Shown: positions 6,829-11,794 of the stretch, piece after piece
How the letters are laid out: each line of letters opens with the position of its first letter
How positions within the stretch are numbered: position 1 is the stretch's first letter
Source of the DNA: Promethearchaeota archaeon
Lineage (GTDB): Archaea > Asgardarchaeota > Lokiarchaeia > Sigynarchaeales > SOKP01
Length of the DNA stretch: 11,794 bases
Direction: 5' to 3'
NCBI GenBank assembly: GCA_016839845.1
Contig: JAEOTL010000481.1
Location: 1 to 11,794, forward strand
The notes under the pieces: model-generated
Told to the model about the DNA's origin: nothing
The model's database searches: none
What the model saw: only the letters and a program-made list of their open reading frames with translations
Made by a program: the position numbers and the translations under genes

Positions 6829-7737
6829 CTATTCCTTACCAATACAAGTAATAACTCTTTCAATGATTCTTGGTTGATACAATATGCTTTTATGATACTC
6901 AGGAGAATAATATAGAGTATTACCGCTAAGCATCTCATAATTTTCTTTTATTTTTTGATGTTTTACTGCCGTTAGATCAACCCCATTTGAACCTACAGTG
7001 AATGACCAGCTGCCAAAGAATGAGGGGATATGTTCTCGATATTGGGAAGCATGCTTAAAATGTCGTTTGAATAGTTTAAAATACTCAATACTACTCTTTC
7101 GATTCTTTACTGAAAGGATTTTTCGTATTTTTCTCGATCTCTCAGAATAATAAAAACCATCTCCATTGCCAGTCTGAGCCGAAAGAATCCCATTTGAGTT
7201 CAAAATACGTTTAATGTCAATATAAAAACTATCTTGGTATGCAAATTCACAATTTCTTTTATCATCTGGTAAATCAATATAAATAATATCATAACGGTTA
7301 GTAGTGTCTTTTATAAACTGAGATCCGTCTTGTATTTTAATGTGTAATTTCGGATGGTTTTTGGTGTCTCTGAGTAGTGGCTTAAAATGTTTTAAGCAGA
7401 ATTTAACTACATAATCGTCTAACTCAATTAAATCAACAGCTTCAATGGGTGGATACTTCAAAATTTGTTTAGCTAATAGAAGATCTCCTCCCCCAATTAT
7501 CAATATTCTCATTGGTTTAGGATGACTTAGTAAAGACGGGAAACTAAACATCTCGTGATAGATAAACTCATCCAATTCGGCGAATTGCACTTCATTATCT
7601 AAAAAGAGCATTTTCCCGAAACTTCGGGTTTTAATGATTTCTATATGATTATATTCTGAATAGAAATCTTCTAAAGATTTTTCTGCCTTTATTCTTACTT
7701 TCACGGAGTGAAGCATCGTTTCTGTTTTATATTTCAA
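6829..7737 (-). CDS. speE: Spermidine-synthase-like aminopropyltransferase
   Basis: The 302-residue protein has the size and block order of SpeE-type aminopropyltransferases, which transfer aminopropyl from decarboxylated SAM to an amine. Blocks are the N-terminal beta region ending in LDNEVQFAELDEFIYHEM (46-63), the nucleotide-binding IIGGGD (80-85), IELDDYVVKFC (104-114), DGSQFI (137-142), the catalytic loop IDLPDD (154-159) for the usual VDSTDP, SAQTGN (186-191) and PSFFGSWSFTVGS (238-250). The Asp residues matching the family's key acids (D85, D155, D158) are kept. GGGDGG has become GGGDLL, and QGES has become QTGN, so the amine substrate may differ from putrescine; agmatine is one possibility. 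The start is TTG at 7737 with a good AAGGGA six bases upstream; ATG at 7716 is an alternative. It lies 45 bases after the BpsA-like gene on the same strand, very likely one operon. Confidence 0.85.
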   Translation of the reverse strand: MKYKTETMLHSVKVRIKAEKSLEDFYSEYNHIEIIKTRSFGKMLFLDNEVQFAELDEFIYHEMFSFPSLLSHPKPMRILIIGGGDLLLAKQILKYPPIEAVDLIELDDYVVKFCLKHFKPLLRDTKNHPKLHIKIQDGSQFIKDTTNRYDIIYIDLPDDKRNCEFAYQDSFYIDIKRILNSNGILSAQTGNGDGFYYSERSRKIRKILSVKNRKSSIEYFKLFKRHFKHASQYREHIPSFFGSWSFTVGSNGVDLTAVKHQKIKENYEMLSGNTLYYSPEYHKSILYQPRIIERVITCIGKE

Positions 7738-7782
7738 AGCAATCCCTTCTTTTCCTTTTAATTTTTTCCTATATGAATTAAT

Positions 7783-8841
7783 CTAGCTTTTTTCGATCCA
7801 TCCTCTTTCGATCACATAAAGATCGCTGAATAGCTCAATATCTTTCAATTTTTTTCCCTTAAATTTTATATTATTCTCGAATTTTATGTATGTTCTAAGA
7901 CGCTTCAAATATTTTTGATCCACTGGCTTAAGGGGATAAGAATTAAAGGATTTGTAGTACTCAGTAAGGACTAAATTATTCCTCTCTATGAATTGATTGA
8001 GAATAGACATGCATTTAGTGTTGTAGAGTCCATTAAGGAATATTTGGTTAAGTTTCTCATCCAAAATTACTTCTATATTCTTGAAAAATATCTTTAATTC
8101 TGTAGCTTCATAAGGAGGGTCTAAATGAATTATTGAATATTTATACTTCAATACCTCCTCAATTTCATCATCTTCCTTGAAATTTCGATTATAAACTTCA
8201 AAATTTTTAAACTTGTATTTTCTAGCTACTTTTTTAAGTAATTTAGTTATCCTCCCATCGATTTCTACAACAGTTATGGGTAATTCGGGAATGAGGAGTT
8301 TACATAAAATGCTAATTAAATCATCGTCTCCAATAAATAACGCTTTTTGGGAAGAAAAACAAATATGTTCAGCTATCACCAACACTCTCCTGAATGAAGA
8401 TTTGAGTGAACAAGGAAGCTGAAAATTTTTAGAACTTAGAATAAACTTAGGTTTAAACAATTTAAGTAAATTATATTTTGAAAGTATACTTCTGGACCGA
8501 AGGAGAAGGTATTTTTGAGGGAGTTTTCGCGTGAGTTTCAGAATCATTTTTCCTCGAGAGGGAGGATTATAGATTAAACTAAAAATCTCATCATTTTGAA
8601 TTTCAATCCTCTTTTGGTCAACCAATTTAATGATATTTACATTTCGTAAGAATTCTACTATTCCTAGAAAGCTCGCCATCTCCATATGAGAGTTCCCAAA
8701 ACATTTAGAGAAATTTCTACAAGATTTAATTGAACGTAAAATCTTAATGAAATCAAGAAAGGAGATTGTGTTATCTTCCACATAGTCTCCACTGATTAAT
8801 AACTTGTATATCTCCCCTAATTTATCGATTTCGTTTATCAC
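7783..8841 (-). CDS. BpsA-like (DUF43) branched-chain polyamine synthase homologue
   Basis: The 352 residues match the usual length of N4-bis(aminopropyl)spermidine synthase (BpsA, about 350). The N-terminal third is helical and resembles the winged-helix-like part of that family (FLGIVEFLRNVNIIKLVDQ, 58-76). The methyltransferase-like domain has ALFIGDDDLISILCKLL, holding the family's diagnostic GDDD motif, then VVEIDGRITKLLKKVARKY and the HLDPPYEA motif matching the DPPY-type active site. BpsA adds two aminopropyl groups to spermidine. Conservation outside these blocks looks low, so the substrate is uncertain. The start is GTG at 8841: an in-frame TAA lies five codons upstream, and the next Met is at residue 53. 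It is first in a two-gene operon with the aminopropyltransferase. Other class I methyltransferases with DPPY are a less likely alternative, because GDDDL is specific. Confidence 0.75.
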   Translation of the reverse strand: MINEIDKLGEIYKLLISGDYVEDNTISFLDFIKILRSIKSCRNFSKCFGNSHMEMASFLGIVEFLRNVNIIKLVDQKRIEIQNDEIFSLIYNPPSRGKMILKLTRKLPQKYLLLRSRSILSKYNLLKLFKPKFILSSKNFQLPCSLKSSFRRVLVIAEHICFSSQKALFIGDDDLISILCKLLIPELPITVVEIDGRITKLLKKVARKYKFKNFEVYNRNFKEDDEIEEVLKYKYSIIHLDPPYEATELKIFFKNIEVILDEKLNQIFLNGLYNTKCMSILNQFIERNNLVLTEYYKSFNSYPLKPVDQKYLKRLRTYIKFENNIKFKGKKLKDIELFSDLYVIERGWIEKS

Positions 8842-8960
8842 GCTATACCCATTTTAAAGATAATGAAATAATTCCTTCATGAAAGATATTAAGAGGATTA
8901 TAATAGACCTTAATAATTAAAAATTAACTTTTTTACAATTTTTAAATTATTACATGAATC

Positions 8961-8968
8961 TTTTTATG
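8961..8968 (+). promoter_or_regulatory. TATA-like box of the SagB-type gene
   Basis: TTTTTATG is centred 26 bases before the ATG at 8991, which predicts a leaderless mRNA. No Shine-Dalgarno sequence precedes this ATG. A second AT-rich element (TTATAATAT, 8971-8979) is too close to the start for the same role. Confidence 0.4.
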
Positions 8969-8990
8969 TTTTATAATATCTGATTCCAAT

Positions 8991-9755
8991 ATGGATAATC
9001 AAATAGGTTATTATGGAGATAATTTTCAGCAAAAATCCAAATATACGAGAACTAATTTGCCACAACATCAATTGGATTGGGATAATAAACCTGAACAATA
9101 TAAAACCTATCTAAATGCAGTTAAGAAGATTAAATTGCCAAATCCGGAATTTGACACCAATATACCCTTTTGGAAAATTGTTGTGAATAGAAGATCTATA
9201 CGGAACTTCAAAAATGAACCAATTACTCAAATACAGCTTAGTCTTTTATTATACGGTATGTCGGGGTTAACTCGAATCTTCCCTCAATTTGAATTTAGAA
9301 CCGTACCTTCTGCTGGAGGGCTATATCCAATTGAAATATATCCTATTATAAATAACGTGGAAGACATTGACCGTGGAGTTTATCATTACAATATCCCAGA
9401 TCATAGTCTTGAACTATTAAAGGAAGGGGATACGCGAGCTCAAGTTGCTAAAGCATGTTTAGATCAAAAAATGGCATTTCGATCAGCTGTGAATTTTGTG
9501 TGGACTGCGGTTATTAAAAGGTCTAAGTGGAAATATCTTCAGAGATGTTACAGATACCTTTATTTAGACGCGGGTCATATTGGTCAAAATTTCTATTTAG
9601 TGGCTGAGGCATTAGGTTTAGGAGCATGCACTATCGGGGCAATTTTCGATGATGATCTCAATGAACTACTAGGCATTGATGGTATTAGTGAAACTGCTAT
9701 CTATGTGGGTGTTACTGGAAAGAAAAGAGTAACAGGGAATCCTCAGAATCCTTAA
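8991..9755 (+). CDS. SagB/ThcOx-type flavin oxidoreductase (nitroreductase fold)
   Basis: The 254-residue protein has the SagB/ThcOx pattern: NRRSIRNF (67-74) near the FMN phosphate site, the core motif PSAGGLYPIEIY (106-117), GVYHYN (129-134), and DAGHIGQNFYLVAEALGLG (193-211) with GAIFDDDLNELLGID closing the FMN-binding domain. SagB proteins oxidise thiazolines and oxazolines to azoles in RiPP pathways, but many standalone archaeal and bacterial members have no known substrate. No YcaO cyclase or precursor peptide lies nearby. A general FMN-dependent reductase or dehydrogenase is therefore the safer call. It is divergent from the BpsA-like gene across 149 bases. The N-terminal ~55 residues are a Gln/Asn/Tyr-rich extension typical of this subfamily (DNxxxYHxxTK-like). 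Confidence 0.88.
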   Translation: MDNQIGYYGDNFQQKSKYTRTNLPQHQLDWDNKPEQYKTYLNAVKKIKLPNPEFDTNIPFWKIVVNRRSIRNFKNEPITQIQLSLLLYGMSGLTRIFPQFEFRTVPSAGGLYPIEIYPIINNVEDIDRGVYHYNIPDHSLELLKEGDTRAQVAKACLDQKMAFRSAVNFVWTAVIKRSKWKYLQRCYRYLYLDAGHIGQNFYLVAEALGLGACTIGAIFDDDLNELLGIDGISETAIYVGVTGKKRVTGNPQNP

Positions 9756-9908
9756 ATATATAATAACCACTTCTCCATTTATTTTAAGGAATCAATTTTA
9801 TATTTCTCTCTACTGAATCTCACATTATATATAATAATCTAGGTAGTATTATCTATTAATTTAAAACGATAAAACTTCGGGATTCATTATTTTCCAAAAA
9901 ACTAAGGA

Positions 9909-9920
9909 ATATATATATAA
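9909..9920 (+). promoter_or_regulatory. TATA-like box of the DNA glycosylase-like gene
   Basis: ATATATATATAA in the 219-base gap after the SagB-type gene lies about 60 bases before the ATG at 9975 and would give a leader of about 35 bases. Unlike most neighbours, this gene also has a clear Shine-Dalgarno sequence, GAGGTGA at 9958-9964. The rest of the gap shows no ORF, RNA gene or repeat that I can support. Confidence 0.4.
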
Positions 9921-9974
9921 TTCAATCTAAACATCTAACGAATTAGTAACGTATTTTGAGGTGAGTACAAATAA

Positions 9975-10424
9975 ATGTATCAAAAAGTTGAACCCCCACG
10001 TAAAAAACCTAAAGAAGATAAAGGGTATTTTGAGATTTTAAGCAAAGCAGTGTTTAATGCGGGTTTTTCTTATAGAGTTGTGGATAATAAGTGGAAAGAT
10101 ATTAAGGAGGTATTCAACGAGTTTGAACCTAAGATCCTTTCAAAATGGACGGTTGATGAGATTTCAAAGGCTTTAATTTCGCCAAGAATAATAAGGAATT
10201 CAAGAAAGATCAAGGCAATCATAGATAATGCATCTGTATTTTTAGAATTAAGTAAAAAGCATGGTTCTTTCGAAAATTATTTGAAGACGTTTAAAGATGA
10301 ACCCTATGAAGAGAGACAGAAAATTATTTCTAAGCAATTTAAATGGCTAGGGCCGACAGGAGCACATTTCTTTCTCTGGTCTGTTGGGGAAGATGCTCCT
10401 CCTTGTGAATATATAATTAATTAA
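9975..10424 (+). CDS. Divergent DNA-3-methyladenine glycosylase I homologue
   Basis: The 149 residues follow the Tag (glycosylase I, HhH superfamily) core: YFEILSKAVFNAGFSYRVV (18-36) matches the FExLxxExxQAGLSW block, WKDIKEVFNEFEP and ISPRIIRNSRKIKAIIDNA match the RENFxxAFxxFDP and GIIRNxxKIxAxxxNA blocks, and HGSFENYL and KWLGPTGAHFFLWSVG match the C-terminal blocks. Tag removes 3-methyladenine from alkylated DNA. Several key features of the E. coli enzyme are absent. Its Glu38 aligns with Ala25 and its Trp46 with Tyr33. The N-terminal Cys/His and the C-terminal His/Cys pair that bind Zn have no counterpart except possibly Cys144. The protein ends slightly early compared with E. coli Tag (187). 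It may have a different base specificity or be a non-catalytic DNA-binding relative. The ATG is supported by GAGGTGA. Confidence 0.72.
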   Translation: MYQKVEPPRKKPKEDKGYFEILSKAVFNAGFSYRVVDNKWKDIKEVFNEFEPKILSKWTVDEISKALISPRIIRNSRKIKAIIDNASVFLELSKKHGSFENYLKTFKDEPYEERQKIISKQFKWLGPTGAHFFLWSVGEDAPPCEYIIN

Positions 10425-10429
10425 TAATT

Positions 10430-10438
10430 AAAAAAAAA
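10430..10438 (-). terminator. T9 run after the acyl-CoA dehydrogenase gene (minus strand)
   Basis: Nine A on the plus strand read as nine T on the minus strand, 7-15 bases past the acyl-CoA dehydrogenase stop. They lie in the 20-base gap to the convergent glycosylase-like gene. This fits a T-run terminator without a hairpin. Confidence 0.5.
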
Positions 10439-10444
10439 GGAAGA

Positions 10445-11794
10445 TTACTCATTCATTTGATAAGTATCCTTTAAGGAATGGACAATCTCCCATACTTTAT
10501 TAAACCGTTCCGAATCAACGTTAGGTTTCTTAATCATTTTAAGGCACCATTCCATCTGGGCAGAATTAATACTTGATTTATTGTATAAATTCAAGGCGTA
10601 CTTTGAGAAATCTCTCACTAAAAAGTCGAAAATTTGATCTATAGTATCATTATCAATGTTGTAAATGGGGGCATATTCTATTATGAGATGGGCATATACT
10701 ATTAAAGCAAAGATTTGACCAATCCCATCGAGCATAAAATCCATATCCTGCTGTTGTTCACCATCGGGAGTTGCCTTTAACCCAAATTGGTTGAACAGCT
10801 CTATTTGTTCCATAAAAATTGCCACATTTGGTAATTTAAACTTCTCAAATGCGGGTTTCCAATCATGGAGTCGAACTCGTCCCAATCCCCGAGTTGGGCC
10901 TTGATTAAAAAGAAAGGAGTCATTATCGGCTTGATCTTTCCTTGGAACCTCATCGAAATTCTTATGGTTCATAAAGAAGTTCAACATAAACTTTAAGATT
11001 AAGGCAATATTGACGTGTACTGTCCCTTCGAGCTTGGGCAAGGCACGGATGTCTCTAGCCGCCATCTCAAAGTACATATCTTTTTCAAAACCTTTAGCAG
11101 CAATTACGTCCCATAAGAGATTAATCACTTCTTCACCCTGAGTGGTTGTTTTCATTTTCATTACGGGTGAATAGAGGAGGTAACGCCGATCCTTCTTGGA
11201 CGCGACACGCATATAATCTGCAGTTCTTAAACCAAATAACTTCATGGCTACCAACCGAGTATAAGCATCAACAAAGTTTTGTTTTACATGTTGAAAATCC
11301 GTAACATACATGTTATAAAGTCTTCGATGAGCAGCGTGATGAATTGCTTCGTAAAATGCATGTGTACATATACCAATAGAAGCCCATCCCAAATTGTATT
11401 TACCTACGTTTACAGTGTTAAGCGAAGCATTCCAAGCATCCTCTCCTTTAGAGAGAATATCTTCTTCATTTACAGGGTAATCATGCAGTGCAAATTGAGC
11501 AACATAATTCTGACTATCGACTACATTTTTCATTAATTCATAATTTTGATGTTTGTAATTCGCAATAAAGAAAACAAATTGATCTTTATTCTTCATGTTA
11601 TAGGGGGGAATTTTCCCATCTTTGTCAGCAATTTTACCAAAATTAGATACCATTTCGGCTTCATTGCCATTACCAATGTAATATTTTTCTCCATTAGCCC
11701 GATAAGTCCCATCTTCTTGAGGGGTGAGTGCCATCTCTGTCCCATAGATATCAGCACCATGAGCCTTTTCTGAGAGCCCAAAGGCAAAGATTGC
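10445..11794 (-). CDS. Acyl-CoA dehydrogenase family protein (5' end outside window)
   Basis: The frame is open from the window edge (449 residues visible) to the stop at 10445. The ATG at 11734 is internal, because the upstream sequence AIFAFGLSEKAHGADIYGTE is the conserved FALSEPxAGSD-type flavin/substrate block of acyl-CoA dehydrogenases. Then come GEKYYIGNGNEA (substrate and FAD contacts), a beta domain and the helical C-terminal domain. LPKLEGTVHVN (counting from the internal ATG, 232-242) holds Glu236, which matches the catalytic base of the YEGT/LEGT motif. The enzyme would oxidise an acyl-CoA to the enoyl-CoA with FAD, passing electrons to an ETF-like acceptor. About 190 residues follow the catalytic Glu, far more than the roughly 45 of medium-chain enzymes, so it has a C-terminal helical extension as in FadE, AidB or acyl-CoA oxidase types. 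Substrate unknown. Confidence 0.88.
   Translation of the reverse strand, partial: AIFAFGLSEKAHGADIYGTEMALTPQEDGTYRANGEKYYIGNGNEAEMVSNFGKIADKDGKIPPYNMKNKDQFVFFIANYKHQNYELMKNVVDSQNYVAQFALHDYPVNEEDILSKGEDAWNASLNTVNVGKYNLGWASIGICTHAFYEAIHHAAHRRLYNMYVTDFQHVKQNFVDAYTRLVAMKLFGLRTADYMRVASKKDRRYLLYSPVMKMKTTTQGEEVINLLWDVIAAKGFEKDMYFEMAARDIRALPKLEGTVHVNIALILKFMLNFFMNHKNFDEVPRKDQADNDSFLFNQGPTRGLGRVRLHDWKPAFEKFKLPNVAIFMEQIELFNQFGLKATPDGEQQQDMDFMLDGIGQIFALIVYAHLIIEYAPIYNIDNDTIDQIFDFLVRDFSKYALNLYNKSSINSAQMEWCLKMIKKPNVDSERFNKVWEIVHSLKDTYQMNE

Noticed and set aside
4171..9755. RiPP biosynthesis cluster formed by the SPASM radical SAM gene and the SagB-type gene.
   Set aside because: They are about 3.8 kb apart with unrelated genes on both strands between them. 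No YcaO, leader peptidase, RRE domain or plausible precursor peptide was found.
11279..11773. Plus-strand ORFs opposite the acyl-CoA dehydrogenase gene.
   Set aside because: They are shadows of a well-conserved coding frame on the other strand and carry no recognisable motif.

Overview
The window is AT-rich (about one third G+C by eye), gene-dense and intron-free, with short gaps and gene blocks on both strands. It looks archaeal. Several genes have TATA-like boxes about 25 bases before a start with little or no leader, some transcripts seem to end in T-runs without hairpins, and there is a BpsA-like gene, a family known mainly from archaea and thermophilic bacteria. The first complete gene encodes a probable longin-domain protein of a type common in Asgard archaea. 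Together these point, with moderate confidence, to a Lokiarchaeia-like Asgard archaeon. No rRNA, tRNA, CRISPR array, insertion sequence or phage gene was seen.

Layout. Bases 1-147 are the tail of a Lys/Glu-rich coiled-coil gene, followed by the longin-like gene (317-1117) and an EFR1-type flavodoxin/ferredoxin fusion (1236-2030). A methionine sulfoxide reductase pair follows, msrA (2545-2072, minus) and msrB (2698-3096, plus), divergent from a shared 152-base region. Next is a minus-strand block, read in the order three-segment membrane protein (5921-5226), radical SAM/SPASM protein (5175-4171) and cytosolic beta-propeller protein (4061-3126). These three may work together, but the function is unknown.

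The centre of interest is 6084-8841. A UPF0489 protein (arginase-like motifs) on the plus strand ends 4 bases from the end of a minus-strand pair, in which a BpsA-like branched-polyamine synthase homologue precedes a spermidine-synthase-like aminopropyltransferase. Known archaeal polyamine routes need an aminopropyltransferase and a ureohydrolase, and in some species BpsA. This neighbourhood could be an uncharacterised polyamine or related aminopropylation module, with UPF0489 as a candidate hydrolase. That is inference from motifs and position.

The right end carries a SagB/ThcOx-type nitroreductase-fold oxidoreductase (8991-9755), a small divergent homologue of DNA-3-methyladenine glycosylase I (9975-10424) that lacks the Glu and Zn ligands of the E. 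coli enzyme, and a minus-strand acyl-CoA dehydrogenase-family gene with a long C-terminal extension, whose 5' end lies beyond the window.
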